NCBI RefSeq assembly: GCF_049985285.1
Contig: NZ_JBNIEU010000002.1
Span: forward strand, 558,001-622,000
Direction: 5' to 3'
Source: Aestuariirhabdus sp049985285
GTDB lineage: Bacteria > Pseudomonadota > Gammaproteobacteria > Pseudomonadales > Aestuariirhabdaceae
Length of the DNA stretch: 64,000 bases
Shown: positions 41,587-50,488 of the stretch, in pieces
Layout: every line of letters starts with the position of its first letter
How positions within the stretch are numbered: position 1 is the stretch's first letter
Notes under the pieces: model-generated
Databases searched by the model: none
Seen by the model: the letters and a program-made list of their open reading frames with translations, nothing else
What the model was told of the DNA's origin: nothing
Made by a program: the position numbers and the translations under genes

Positions 41587-44232
41587 ATGGTACAACGGGA
41601 TAAGCATGGGGCGCTGCGGGATGATGTGCGTCTATTGGGTGAAGTATTGGGCGACACCATTCGTGATCAGGCCGGGCAGGAGCTGTTCGATAAGGTGGAG
41701 CAGATTCGTGCGCTCGCCAAAGCCGGGCGCGATGCTGACAACAGCGAGGCGTTGTTGGCCGTGATGTCCCAGTTGAGCGAAGAGGAGCTGGTACCCGTTG
41801 CCCGAGCCTTCAGTCACTTTCTCAATTACGCCAACATCGCCGAGCAACACCATCGGGTTCGTCGTCGCCGGGCTTACCAGTGCGACAACAGTGCGCCTCC
41901 CCAGCAGGGGTCGTTAGCGGAGCTGATTCCACGTTTGTTGGCTCAAGATATTGCGCCCGAAAGGGTGCGCGACACCTTGGCTGCACTGCAGGTTGAGCTG
42001 GTGCTCACCGCCCACCCCACCGAAGTGACCCGCCGTACCCTGTTGCGTAAGTACGAAGATATCGGCGAGATCCTCAACACCCTCGATCATCCGGACCTCA
42101 CTCTGCGTGAGCGCGAGGCCCAGCTCAATCGCCTGCGCCGCCGCATCGTGGCGGCGTGGCACAGTGATGAGATCCGCCATCGCCGTCCGACTCCGGTGGA
42201 TGAGGCCAAGTGGGGTTTTGCGGCGATCGAAGCCACCCTGTGGGAGGCGGTGCCTGAAACCCTGCGAGAGATTGACCGGGTATTAAAACAGCATACGGGA
42301 CTGCGCCTGCCGCTGGCCTCTGCGCCTCTTCGCATCGCCTCCTGGATGGGTGGCGACCGGGATGGTAATCCTAATGTCACATCACGGGTGACCGAAGAGG
42401 TGATCCTGCTGGCGCGCTGGAAGGCGGCTGACTTGCTGTTGCGCGACGTTAACGAGCTACGGGCAGATTTGTCGATGATCGACGCCAACGCAGCCCTGCG
42501 CGCTCGGGTAGGGGATCACCCCGAACCCTACAGGGAGCTGTTGCGCGAGGTGCGTACGCGCCTGGAAAATACCCGCGACTGGGCCGAGGCTCGACTCAAT
42601 GGTGAGGAGTTCGGGGCGCCGATCTACCTCAGCGACGAGGAGCTACTGGAGCCTCTGGAACTGATCTATCACTCATTGCTCGAGTGCGACATGGAGGCGA
42701 TCGCTGAGGGTAGCCTGGTTAATATTATTCGTCGTGTGCACTGTTTTGGTTTGGCGCTATTGCGACTGGATGTACGTCAGGAATCGACTCGCCATGCCGA
42801 AGCGATCAATGAGATCACCGAGTACCTAGGGCTGGGGCGTTACCTCGATTGGGACGAGGCGAAAAAACAGCAGTTTCTGCTTGCCGAACTGCAAAGCAGG
42901 CGGCCATTGATCCCCCCACAACTACCCGCCAGTGACGAGGTGAAAGAGGTACTCGACACCTTCCGCACGTTGGCGCAGCAACCGGCTTCAGCACTGGGAG
43001 CCTATATTATCTCTATGGCCACATCACCTTCGGATGTGCTCGCTGTCAGGCTGCTGCAACAGAGCTGTGGTTGCCAGCATCCGCAACGCATCGTGCCCCT
43101 GTTCGAAACTCTTTCGGACCTCGAAGGCGCCGCCGATACGATGCAACAGCTATTGGCCATCGACTGGTATCGGCAGGATATCGACGGCAAGCACGAGGTG
43201 ATGATTGGTTATTCCGATTCGGCCAAGGACGCAGGTTTCTTTGCGGCCTCCTGGGCGCAGTACCGGGTGCAGGAGCAGTTAAGTGAAGTGTGTCGCCAGC
43301 AGGCTGTGCACCTTACCCTGTTTCATGGTCGGGGTGGCTCGGTCAGCCGAGGCGGTGGTCCCGCTCACGCGGCGGTATTGTCGCAGCCCTCGGGGACGGT
43401 CAACGGTGCGGTGCGTGTTACCGAACAGGGAGAGATGATCCAGTTCAAGTTTGGTGTCATGGGGCTGGCACTGCGTAATCTGGAGCTTTACACCTCGGCT
43501 ACGCTCGAGGCCACGCTGGCACCGCCACCGGCCCCTAGCCGAGCGTGGCGTGACATGATGCAAACCCTTGCCGAGCGCACCGTCGTTGAGTATCGCCGGG
43601 TGGTGCGGGATGATCCGCGTTTTGTGCCCTATTTCCGCAGTGCCACCCCCGAGCTTGAATTACGTCGCCTGGCGCTGGGGAGTCGTCCAGCTAAACGTAA
43701 TGTGGGTGGCGGCGTCGAGAGTCTCCGAGCCATCCCCTGGGTGTTCGCCTGGACCCAGATGCGGTTGATGCTCCCGGCCTGGTTGGGCACCGGGCGTGCG
43801 CTGGCCGAGCAGGTCGAGCAGGGCAAGATCGAACTGCTACAGGAGATGAGCGGCAACTGGAACTTCTTTCGCATGCTGCTCGATATGCAAGAGATGGTGC
43901 TGGCCAAAGCCGATGTGCGGGTCGCTGACCATTACGAAAATCGGCTGCTGGATGATAAGGCGTTGGCGGCGCTGGGTGAGGAGTTGCGTGCGGGGTTGGG
44001 CGAGGCCGTTGCTATATTGCAAACCATCAGCGGCGAACCCTTGTTGGCGCGTATTCCGGTACTACGGCGCTCGATTGATGTTCGCAACCCTTACGTGGAT
44101 CCCTTGCACATATTGCAGGTGGAGTTGATGCGTCGCCTGCGCGAATTGGGTGATGAGGGCGATGCCACCCTGGAGCAGGGGCTGATGATCTCCATCGCAG
44201 GGATCGCGGCCGGCTTGCGTAATACGGGGTAG
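41587..44232 (+). CDS. ppc: Phosphoenolpyruvate carboxylase
   Basis: 881 residues from ATG 41587 (an in-frame GTG six codons upstream is less likely). It makes oxaloacetate from phosphoenolpyruvate and bicarbonate to refill the TCA cycle. Visible signatures are VLTAHPTEVTRRTLL (catalytic His about 138), ASWMGGDRDGNPNVT, VMIGYSDSAKDAGF, LFHGRGGSVSRGGGP and RAIPWVFAWTQMRLMLPAWLG. The C-terminus ends ISIAGIAAGLRNTG, the conserved R-N-T-G involved in activity. The length is normal. It converges with a GNAT gene 10 nt away. Confidence 0.97.
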   Translation: MVQRDKHGALRDDVRLLGEVLGDTIRDQAGQELFDKVEQIRALAKAGRDADNSEALLAVMSQLSEEELVPVARAFSHFLNYANIAEQHHRVRRRRAYQCDNSAPPQQGSLAELIPRLLAQDIAPERVRDTLAALQVELVLTAHPTEVTRRTLLRKYEDIGEILNTLDHPDLTLREREAQLNRLRRRIVAAWHSDEIRHRRPTPVDEAKWGFAAIEATLWEAVPETLREIDRVLKQHTGLRLPLASAPLRIASWMGGDRDGNPNVTSRVTEEVILLARWKAADLLLRDVNELRADLSMIDANAALRARVGDHPEPYRELLREVRTRLENTRDWAEARLNGEEFGAPIYLSDEELLEPLELIYHSLLECDMEAIAEGSLVNIIRRVHCFGLALLRLDVRQESTRHAEAINEITEYLGLGRYLDWDEAKKQQFLLAELQSRRPLIPPQLPASDEVKEVLDTFRTLAQQPASALGAYIISMATSPSDVLAVRLLQQSCGCQHPQRIVPLFETLSDLEGAADTMQQLLAIDWYRQDIDGKHEVMIGYSDSAKDAGFFAASWAQYRVQEQLSEVCRQQAVHLTLFHGRGGSVSRGGGPAHAAVLSQPSGTVNGAVRVTEQGEMIQFKFGVMGLALRNLELYTSATLEATLAPPPAPSRAWRDMMQTLAERTVVEYRRVVRDDPRFVPYFRSATPELELRRLALGSRPAKRNVGGGVESLRAIPWVFAWTQMRLMLPAWLGTGRALAEQVEQGKIELLQEMSGNWNFFRMLLDMQEMVLAKADVRVADHYENRLLDDKALAALGEELRAGLGEAVAILQTISGEPLLARIPVLRRSIDVRNPYVDPLHILQVELMRRLRELGDEGDATLEQGLMISIAGIAAGLRNTG

Positions 44233-44242
44233 CGGTAATCGC

Positions 44243-44734
44243 CTACTCCGTCTCTTCCCGGTACGGGATCATCCCTCTTGCCTTGTAGTTAGCCAGGGCA
44301 GCGGGGTGATCCAGGTTGCAGGTGTGCACCCAGACCCGCTCGGCGCCCATGTTCCACGCGTTTCCGATAGCGTGACTGAGCAGATAGCCGCCTACGCCGG
44401 TGCCAATGGCGTGGGGAGCTAGTCCGATGTAAGCGATCTCTACCTCGACCCCCACTTTTTGTAGTTCGTAGTAACCGGAAATAGCGCCATGCCGATAGGC
44501 AACCCAGCTGCGCACGCCACTCTCTTCGACCCACTGTTTCCACTGCTCATCATTCCACACCAGTTTATCCGTCCACTCCCAGGGGCCGCCGATGTACTGG
44601 TAGAGGAAGCGGTTAAATTCAGGCTGCGGGATTTCGATCTCGCTGATACTGAACTCGGGATCAGGGTTGGTTTTTTCCTGCAGCTGCCCGGGGGAGGTCA
44701 TCTGCAGGTAGGTGGTGGTAACAAGGTTGTGCAT
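44243..44734 (-). CDS. GNAT family N-acetyltransferase
   Basis: 163 residues. The acetyl-CoA binding motif is visible in EIAYIGLAPHAIGTGVGGYLLSHAI (R/Q-x-x-G-x-G/A pattern with GTGVGGYLL), followed by GAERVWVHTCNLDHPAALANYKARGM. The N-terminal half has many Trp and Glu residues (GGPWEWTDKLVWNDEQWKQWVEES). The substrate is unknown; the family acts on small molecules or protein N-termini. It is convergent with ppc. Confidence 0.88.
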   Translation of the reverse strand: MHNLVTTTYLQMTSPGQLQEKTNPDPEFSISEIEIPQPEFNRFLYQYIGGPWEWTDKLVWNDEQWKQWVEESGVRSWVAYRHGAISGYYELQKVGVEVEIAYIGLAPHAIGTGVGGYLLSHAIGNAWNMGAERVWVHTCNLDHPAALANYKARGMIPYREETE

Positions 44735-44949
44735 TGGGTTGGCCTGTCAGGAGGTGTAAATCGCGCGGTAAACGCACTGGTGGCGTTTCGGGGGTATTGT
44801 TTAGTCAAACCAGAAAGGTGGCTTTTGTGAATAATGTGCCATATATGGTGGTGTTTCTTCCTACAAGTGGGAGTTTGTTCGCAATTGCGAGACCGGTTAT
44901 ATCGAGTTGCTAGCGCAATAACTAAATAGATTTTACATCGGTTGAACGA

Positions 44950-44963
44950 TTGATATACGTCAA
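44950..44963 (+). promoter_or_regulatory. FNR/Anr-type box, class II promoter of the rhodanese gene
   Basis: TTGATATACGTCAA matches TTGAT-N4-RTCAA. Its centre (44956.5) lies 41.5 nt before a start point near 44998 predicted from the -10 hexamer TTAAAT (44986-44991), the classic class II spacing for FNR. The gene start is 45031. This predicts induction under low oxygen. Confidence 0.7.
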
Positions 44964-45030
44964 TTTTGTGGCCGGATATCTTTGCTTAAATCATCTGCAC
45001 ACTAAATAAACACATCAGGAGAGATGTATC

Positions 45031-45453
45031 ATGAAGAAGTTGTTCTCCGGCATTTTAGTTGCCGTAAGCTTAGTGTTTTCCTCTGTATTGATGGCCGAAA
45101 ATGTTCAGCCTGAAACCATTCCTGGTGCAAAGACCGTTACCGCTGAAGATCTGATCGCTTTGGTCGATGATCTCGACAATCTGGTAATTATCGATGCACG
45201 TAGCCAGTCCGATTACGATAAGGGCCACATTCCTGATGTCATCCGTATCAAGAATGACGATGTCACTCCTGATACCCTGGCCGGTGCTCTACCCGCCAAA
45301 GATACCCCCGTTGCGTTTTATTGCAATAGTAAAACCTGCCCCCGTAGCGCCGATGCGGCGACCAAAGCCAGTGCTGCCGGTTATAGCAACATCTACTGGT
45401 TCCGTGGTGGCATCGCCGAGTGGCGTGAGAAGGGTTTTCCGGTAGAGATGTAA
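45031..45453 (+). CDS. Periplasmic rhodanese-like protein
   Basis: 140 residues; ATG 45031 with AGGAGA upstream. Signal peptide MKKLFSGILVAVSLVFSSVLMA. A single rhodanese domain follows: LVIIDARSQSDYDKGHIPDVIRI, then the active-site loop FYCNSKTCPRSADAA, with the catalytic Cys first in CNSKTC, and NIYWFRGGIAEWREKG. Rhodaneses carry persulfide sulfur. The upstream FNR-like site suggests anaerobic expression. A GGGGGCGC/GCGCCCCC hairpin follows. Confidence 0.92.
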   Translation: MKKLFSGILVAVSLVFSSVLMAENVQPETIPGAKTVTAEDLIALVDDLDNLVIIDARSQSDYDKGHIPDVIRIKNDDVTPDTLAGALPAKDTPVAFYCNSKTCPRSADAATKASAAGYSNIYWFRGGIAEWREKGFPVEM

Positions 45454-45479
45454 GTTTCTCACCTTACGGATGAGTATCA

Positions 45480-45504
45480 GGGGGCGCAGGGAGTTAGCGC
45501 CCCC
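45480..45504 (+). terminator. GC-rich hairpin after the rhodanese gene
   Basis: Perfect 8-bp stem GGGGGCGC/GCGCCCCC with a 9-nt loop, 27 nt after the stop codon. No run of T follows, so it may be a weak terminator or RNA-stabilising hairpin. Confidence 0.5.
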
Positions 45505-45559
45505 GAAGGGATTTCCAGGCACGGACGCTCACCCTCAACCTGACAAGTAGGGTAGCACT

Positions 45560-47416
45560 ATGAGCTTTAAAAATTTTTCTATTCGATCTGTAACCATCAG
45601 CCTGTTGTGCATGATCGGGCTGTTGTCGCTAGCCGCGACCCTCTATGTGAGTCAGAACTTTTTTCACGCGGCGGTGGTGTCGCAAAAAAGCACTTTGGCA
45701 CGGGTCGTTCAGGTGGCGGTGGAGCAGGTCGAATCTGAAATCGCTGAACTGGGCGAAGAGTTGGGCGCGGGCCTGAGTAAAAACAAGGCGATTCGCAAGG
45801 CCGTCAAGGCGCAGGATGCCGCTAAGTTGGCACCGTTGATGGACGATTTTTTCTCCCAGAATCTGATCACCGCAGGCCTTGTTGACCTTGCAAAGGTTCG
45901 TTTCTATAACCGCGATGGCGGTTTTATTGCCGATTCAGCCAAAGGTGAGTCGGGCCTGGGGCGTGCCATGCCCGATACCATGGCAGCAAATTTTAAGACG
46001 CGCTCTGGTAGCGAGCGGTTGAAACTGATTCACACCTCTTGGGTCGCCAATGGCGAGAATTTCCACAGTGTATTGGTCCCGGTAGGGGGCTTGAGGCTGA
46101 TCGGTTATGCCGAAGTGGTGCTTCGGGTCGACCATAACCTGAAGCGGGTTGAGGCGCTGATCCATGCGCCGATCCAGATTCTAAGCGGGCAGGGAAAGGC
46201 GCTCTATCGCAGTGAACTCTGGCAACAAACCGAAGAGTCCGGACACGCCTTTGATGTGGCCTATACATTAGAATCCGATGCCGGCCAGGCGGGGGTAACG
46301 CTGACTGCACTGGAAGATAATCAGGCTTTTATTGAACGTACTCGCCAGCACGAATTCGTGGGTATCGCGTTGACCTTGAGCATTATCCTGTTGGCGGTCG
46401 CCATCGCGGTATGGTTGCTGCAGCGTCAGGTGTTTGCACCGATGCGGCACATAGAAGACCAGATGAAAGCCTGTGCCGCGGGTGACCTGACCGTTGCGGT
46501 CAACCCGGAGGGGCTGTTAGATACCCGCGAAATGGCAGGCTCTCTAAAAGAGCTGATCACCATGCTTCACGCCCAGGTACGATTGATTAACGAAAGTGCT
46601 GAGGAGGTCTCCCGTTCCAGTGGTCATATTGCAACGGTGGCGGCCCAGACACGTGCCCATTCCGATATGCAAAAGCAGGAGATGGAGCAGTCCGCCGGCG
46701 CGGTGCACGAGATGACCAATGCGGCGCTGGAGATCGCCCGCAGTGCCCAGGAAGCCGAAACCGGTGCCCACGAAACCCAGCGGGTGGCCGATGAGGGGGC
46801 CGCCGTGGTGACTCAATCCATTAATATGGTGAACCAGTTGGCCGAAGAGGTGAACGTCGCCTCCGACTCTATTGGTGAACTGGCCAAGGATGTGGAAAAT
46901 ATCGGCTCGATTCTGGATGTTATTCGCGGTGTCGCCGAGCAAACAAATTTGCTGGCTTTAAACGCGGCTATTGAAGCGGCGCGTGCGGGTGAGCAGGGGC
47001 GTGGATTTGCCGTGGTGGCCGATGAGGTTCGTAATCTGGCGGCGCGTACCCAGGGCTCTACTGCAGAGATCCAGGATATGATCGAGAGCCTGCAAAAGGG
47101 AACACTCAATGCCGTAACGGTAATGAACACCAGCGCGGATCGTGCCCAGGTCAGTGTGGAGCAGATTAACCAGGCCGGGGATGCGTTGAGCGCTATTAAG
47201 GACTCTACCGATCACATCTCCCAAGCCAATACCCAGATCGCCAGTGCGGCCGAAGAGCAAAGCGCGGTCACCGAGCAGATTACCCAGAGTATCGATTCGG
47301 TGAAGGATGCCGCGATCGACCTGGCCGCAGGGTGCACCCAGATGTCCGGTGCCTCCACCGAGCTCAACGAGGCCTCAGATAAACTGCAACAGTTGGTGGC
47401 TCGGTTTAAGGTGTAA
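45560..47416 (+). CDS. Methyl-accepting chemotaxis protein
   Basis: 618 residues. Membrane helix 1 (ITISLLCMIGLLSLAATLYV-like, about 12-32), a periplasmic sensor domain of about 240 residues (about 35-275), helix 2 (FVGIALTLSIILLAVAIAVWLL), HAMP domain (QVFAPMRHIEDQMKACAAGDLT), then a long cytoplasmic coiled coil with the signalling hairpin tip EQTNLLALNAAIEAARAGEQGRGFAVVADEVR split across the bend. No C-terminal CheR-docking pentapeptide is present (it ends VARFKV). The ligand is unknown. A terminator follows. Confidence 0.94.
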   Translation: MSFKNFSIRSVTISLLCMIGLLSLAATLYVSQNFFHAAVVSQKSTLARVVQVAVEQVESEIAELGEELGAGLSKNKAIRKAVKAQDAAKLAPLMDDFFSQNLITAGLVDLAKVRFYNRDGGFIADSAKGESGLGRAMPDTMAANFKTRSGSERLKLIHTSWVANGENFHSVLVPVGGLRLIGYAEVVLRVDHNLKRVEALIHAPIQILSGQGKALYRSELWQQTEESGHAFDVAYTLESDAGQAGVTLTALEDNQAFIERTRQHEFVGIALTLSIILLAVAIAVWLLQRQVFAPMRHIEDQMKACAAGDLTVAVNPEGLLDTREMAGSLKELITMLHAQVRLINESAEEVSRSSGHIATVAAQTRAHSDMQKQEMEQSAGAVHEMTNAALEIARSAQEAETGAHETQRVADEGAAVVTQSINMVNQLAEEVNVASDSIGELAKDVENIGSILDVIRGVAEQTNLLALNAAIEAARAGEQGRGFAVVADEVRNLAARTQGSTAEIQDMIESLQKGTLNAVTVMNTSADRAQVSVEQINQAGDALSAIKDSTDHISQANTQIASAAEEQSAVTEQITQSIDSVKDAAIDLAAGCTQMSGASTELNEASDKLQQLVARFKV

Positions 47417-47438
47417 TCGATCCCAAGGGTGACATGAC

Positions 47439-47465
47439 TCAGGGCGCTTGGGCGCCCTGATCTTT
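47439..47465 (+). terminator. Rho-independent terminator after the chemotaxis receptor
   Basis: Perfect 9-bp stem TCAGGGCGC/GCGCCCTGA with a TTGG loop, then TCTTT. It begins 23 nt after the stop codon. Confidence 0.75.
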
Positions 47466-47631
47466 CTGCCCTGTTTCCCGTACAGGGTGAACCTGATCGT
47501 GGACGAGCCCCTATATATCAAGAGCAATGTTCGCCACCAGATTGATTTTGTACCAAGCATTGGTTCAGTATAAGGGCAATGCTGCCGCGCAAATCTGTGC
47601 GGTATTTCCATTCTATGAGTAAGGGTTTTCC

Positions 47632-47925
47632 ATGCCTAGCGAAACAGAGAAGCAAAAAATCTACCAAATGGCCGATCAGTTTATTGATGTAGCGAATCGG
47701 CTGGCATCGGAACCGGGGCAGGACCTGGCGCTGGTGGGGGCGGCTATCCGTTACGCGGCGGCACGCTTTAATGCTCATGAGGCGTCGCTACAGTCGGAAG
47801 ACCTGGAAGCCGAGCAGATGGAAGTGTTGTCCTGGTTTACCGACCAGTACCAGAAAATGCTAATCGACAATATCGAGCAGCACGTCGAAATACAGAAATC
47901 GCGTAAAGCCAAAGTAACAAATTGA
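47632..47925 (+). CDS. DUF3144 family protein
   Basis: 97 residues, soluble and helical. The IYQMADQFIDVANRLA and GAAIRYAAARFNAHEA blocks are the signature of DUF3144, a small proteobacterial family of unknown function. The basic C-terminal tail reads KSRKAKVTN. It is followed by a 10-bp-stem hairpin and converges with the DUF3010 gene. Confidence 0.88.
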   Translation: MPSETEKQKIYQMADQFIDVANRLASEPGQDLALVGAAIRYAAARFNAHEASLQSEDLEAEQMEVLSWFTDQYQKMLIDNIEQHVEIQKSRKAKVTN

Positions 47926-47943
47926 GATAGACCGAGTGCCGCA

Positions 47944-47971
47944 CCGGTAGCGCTGGTCAATGCGCTACCGG
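47944..47971. terminator. Intergenic hairpin between convergent genes
   Basis: Perfect 10-bp stem CCGGTAGCGC/GCGCTACCGG with an 8-nt loop, between DUF3144 (ends 47925) and DUF3010 (ends 47989). No T-run on either side, so bidirectional termination is probable but unproven. Confidence 0.55.
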
Positions 47972-47988
47972 GAGTCACGGCGTGGTCG

Positions 47989-48411
47989 TTAGCGAATCAG
48001 GCTGGCGAAGGCGGTAGTGAAGGCCACTTCCTGAAAGGCTTTTAATTCGGTATCGTTGAAGGCGATCGGAATGGGATGTTTTCCTAGGATCTCCTTGATT
48101 TCGGTCGGGGTGAGGATCTCCACCTCGATATCGCCCATCAATTGCAGCGCGGCCTCCATCTTGAAGCCCAACGCACTTCCGGCAAACTTTCCCTTGGCGG
48201 CGCGTTGGCGAATTACCACGCGCTCGACCTTGTAGTCGGCCATCAGCTTGGAAAAGGCGAACTGAAAATCCTGCAGTTGCTGGCGGCTGTTGATGTCCAG
48301 CAGGTTCAGGCGACGAACCCTGCAGTCGGGCAGGTCGAAGAGGCCGTCCGACTTCGACAGTAAACAGATATTGGCTTCGTTGCCTTTTAACTCAACACCA
48401 CAGACTCTCAT
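47989..48411 (-). CDS. DUF3010 family protein
   Basis: 140 residues from ATG 48411; a longer open frame has no coding character before that. MRVCGVELKGNEANICLL starts the fold; other conserved-looking parts are VVIRQRAAKGKFAGSALGFKMEAAL and ILTPTEIKEIL. The arrangement resembles an RNase H-like/RuvC-like fold seen in DUF3010, but function is not established. It is divergent from the RNA methyltransferase at 48648. Confidence 0.85.
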   Translation of the reverse strand: MRVCGVELKGNEANICLLSKSDGLFDLPDCRVRRLNLLDINSRQQLQDFQFAFSKLMADYKVERVVIRQRAAKGKFAGSALGFKMEAALQLMGDIEVEILTPTEIKEILGKHPIPIAFNDTELKAFQEVAFTTAFASLIR

Positions 48412-48647
48412 GATAAACCCCGCTCTATTGGACGCGGCGCAGTATAGCCTAAAACACCCATAAAGATTGCCTACTGCAGGGGACGGGTAGAGACTTTTTT
48501 CCTGGCCTTGCGCCGAGCCTACCCGGTTCGCTGTCACTGCGGTTGTCATCGTTTGTTTTGCCAGCGGGCGCGAGCGGATAACGAGCCCGGAGTGTGGTAC
48601 CTTTGCGCCCGGCGCGAGCGATGACACAACGAGGCGGAACAGGTGGT

Positions 48648-49181
48648 ATGAAAACAGGGTATAAACAGAGTGTGAGCATTGGCTTGATTAACCCCAAGAG
48701 CCCCACGAACGTTGGTGCCGTTATGCGTGCGGCGGGCTGTTATGGTGCCGACTCCGTGCACTATAGTGGTCAGCGCTACGAGCGCGCGGCGAAGTTCCAT
48801 ACAGATACCAAAAATCGGGCCCGGGAGATCCCGCTCATAGCGGTGAACTCGCTGCTCGATGAGGTGCCGGAAGGGGCCTCCATTGTTTGTATCGAAATTG
48901 TGGAAGGGGCTATTCCGCTGCCGACGTACGAGCACCCGCCTCAGGCGTTTTATATCTTCGGGCCGGAAGATGGCACTATTCCGCAAGAGCTGGTCGATCG
49001 GGCCAACGCGGTGGTCTATGTGCCGACCGTTGGGTGCATGAATTTGGCCGCCAGCGTCAATGTGGTGTTGTACGACCGCCTGGCCAAAAAGGGCGCCACC
49101 GAAGCCGATGACAAACTCATTCGCCAGAGCCGCGATACCAATAATCGGGTTAAGGTGAGTCGTGGGTACGAACAAAACTGA
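48648..49181 (+). CDS. SpoU/TrmH family RNA methyltransferase
   Basis: 177 residues from ATG 48648 (AGGTGG upstream). SPOUT-fold methyltransferase: SIGLINPKSPTNVGAVMRAAGCYGAD matches motif 1 with N and R, FYIFGPEDGTIPQEL motif 2, and VPTVGCMNLAASVNVVLYDRL motif 3 at the knot. It methylates a ribose or base in tRNA or rRNA; the target is unknown. It lacks an extra N-terminal RNA-binding domain, so it is a minimal TrmL-like protein. Confidence 0.88.
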   Translation: MKTGYKQSVSIGLINPKSPTNVGAVMRAAGCYGADSVHYSGQRYERAAKFHTDTKNRAREIPLIAVNSLLDEVPEGASIVCIEIVEGAIPLPTYEHPPQAFYIFGPEDGTIPQELVDRANAVVYVPTVGCMNLAASVNVVLYDRLAKKGATEADDKLIRQSRDTNNRVKVSRGYEQN

Positions 49182-49326
49182 ATGGATGGCCCCTCGCCTC
49201 GTGCTCAGGGTCGGAGACGCCAATCCTAAGTTCTGGGGCCGAACGAGCGTCACCCGTGTATGACCAGAGTAAGCGCGTACAGTATTTGAATTGGCCGATA
49301 AAACCATAGCATCCTATGCTGTCAGC

Positions 49327-49836
49327 ATGGGTAAGCAGATCCGGTTCTACAGGGTTCCGACCGACGACTGGTACATCGAGCGTAGCGTATGGCTAATCGC
49401 CGGCGCGGTACTCTCGTTGTCGACCCTGTTAGCATTTTTTATCCACCCAATTTGGATCTTGTTGGTTGTGGTAACTGGCCTTTCTTCCATTCTGGTGGCG
49501 CTCACCGGATTTTGTATTCCGGGCAATCTGCTCCATCTGCTGGGGTTTAAAGGCAAGCTGGCTACGGAACCCCCGCCCCGCTGGAACGCGTATTTTCTGC
49601 AAACCGACAGCTGGTACCTTGAGCGGCGTATCTATCTGGTGGTCGGAATCAATATCAGCGTGGCGGCACTGTTGTCACTGTGTCACAGTGCCGGTTGGCT
49701 TATTTTTACCGGCTTTGTGGGGGTTGCGATGCTGGGGTTTGCGTACACCGGCTTTTGCATTATGGCGAATGCGCTCTACTGGTGGGGGGCTGAACCGAGG
49801 CTGAGCCCCCAGCACAATTCTGATCAGGGCAGGTAG
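49327..49836 (+). CDS. Membrane protein with two tandem DUF2892 units
   Basis: 169 residues from ATG 49327 (a TTG at 49291 is possible). Two homologous halves: DDWYIERSVWLIAGAVLSLS to FCIPGNLLHLLGFKGKL, and DSWYLERRIYLVVGINISVA to FCIMANALYWWGAEPRL. Each half has two hydrophobic helices and the end pattern TGFC...LL.. of DUF2892, found alone or attached to rhodanese domains. Duplication within one chain is unusual; it may act as a built-in dimer. Function unknown. Confidence 0.8.
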   Translation: MGKQIRFYRVPTDDWYIERSVWLIAGAVLSLSTLLAFFIHPIWILLVVVTGLSSILVALTGFCIPGNLLHLLGFKGKLATEPPPRWNAYFLQTDSWYLERRIYLVVGINISVAALLSLCHSAGWLIFTGFVGVAMLGFAYTGFCIMANALYWWGAEPRLSPQHNSDQGR

Positions 49837-49916
49837 CATTCTGGAATCGCAGTGGGGCTGGTTGCGGAAGGGCAAGGGCCGGTATACTGGGTCTCCCCTC
49901 AACGGAGTTGTCAATC

Positions 49917-50195
49917 ATGCCTGTCGCCAGCGCTCGCCATATCCTCGTCAAAACCCTGGCCGAAGCCGATAGATTAAAAAAACAGCTGGCCGGCGGGGGC
50001 GATTTCGGCAAACTGGCGCGCAAGCACTCGCTTTGTCCGTCGGCTAAGCGCGGGGGGGATTTGGGGGAGTTTCGTCCCGGCCAGATGGTTAAGGCGTTTG
50101 ATGATGTGGTGTTCAAAAAGGCCTTGCTGACGGTGCATGGGCCGGTCAAAACCCGGTTTGGGTACCACCTCATCGAAACGATCTATCGCAACTGA
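49917..50195 (+). CDS. ppiC: Parvulin-type peptidyl-prolyl isomerase PpiC
   Basis: 92 residues from ATG 49917. Single parvulin domain: SARHILVKTLAEADRLKKQL, GDFGKLARKHSLCPSAKRGGDLGEF, GQMVKAFDDVVF and the closing TRFGYHLIETI. The cytoplasmic PpiC type catalyses cis-trans isomerisation of peptidyl-prolyl bonds. No signal peptide. It stands alone between a membrane protein gene and the PEP-CTERM gene. Confidence 0.93.
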   Translation: MPVASARHILVKTLAEADRLKKQLAGGGDFGKLARKHSLCPSAKRGGDLGEFRPGQMVKAFDDVVFKKALLTVHGPVKTRFGYHLIETIYRN

Positions 50196-50358
50196 ATCTG
50201 TCCGTATCAGCCCCTGATTGGTTTGGCTCCCGGTGGTTATGTTTTAACCGCGGCGCTGTGGCCGGTGTTCCTATGGGCTGTCAGCTCTGTTTACAAAAAT
50301 TAGCCGGTTATCCCTGGGTGCTCCGCTAACTCATTGAAAATAAAAAGATCTTCCCCCT

Positions 50359-50374
50359 TGGCTTGCTCCTTGCT
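50359..50374 (+). promoter_or_regulatory. Sigma-54 (-24/-12) promoter of the PEP-CTERM gene
   Basis: TGGCTTGCTCCTTGCT fits TGGCACG-N4-TTGCW: GG at -24 and GC at -12 with exact spacing, only two changes in the upstream half. Transcription would start at about 50386, and the gene starts at 50489. PEP-CTERM genes in other bacteria are known to be driven by RpoN with the PrsK/PrsR pair. DctD is the only RpoN activator gene in this window. Confidence 0.75.
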
Positions 50375-50488
50375 GCGTACCGGGGAGGGGGAAGGGTAAG
50401 ATTGAATAGAGTTTCCGGTCAGTATCAGGAACGTTGCTGTACTTCAGATGTTCGTGCCCGAATGGGTGGGGGCAACTCAGGAGGCATC

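Noticed and set aside
44967..44986. Sigma-54 promoter before the rhodanese gene
   Set aside because: TGGC and TTGC are present but spaced two bases too far; the FNR/-10 pair explains the region better.
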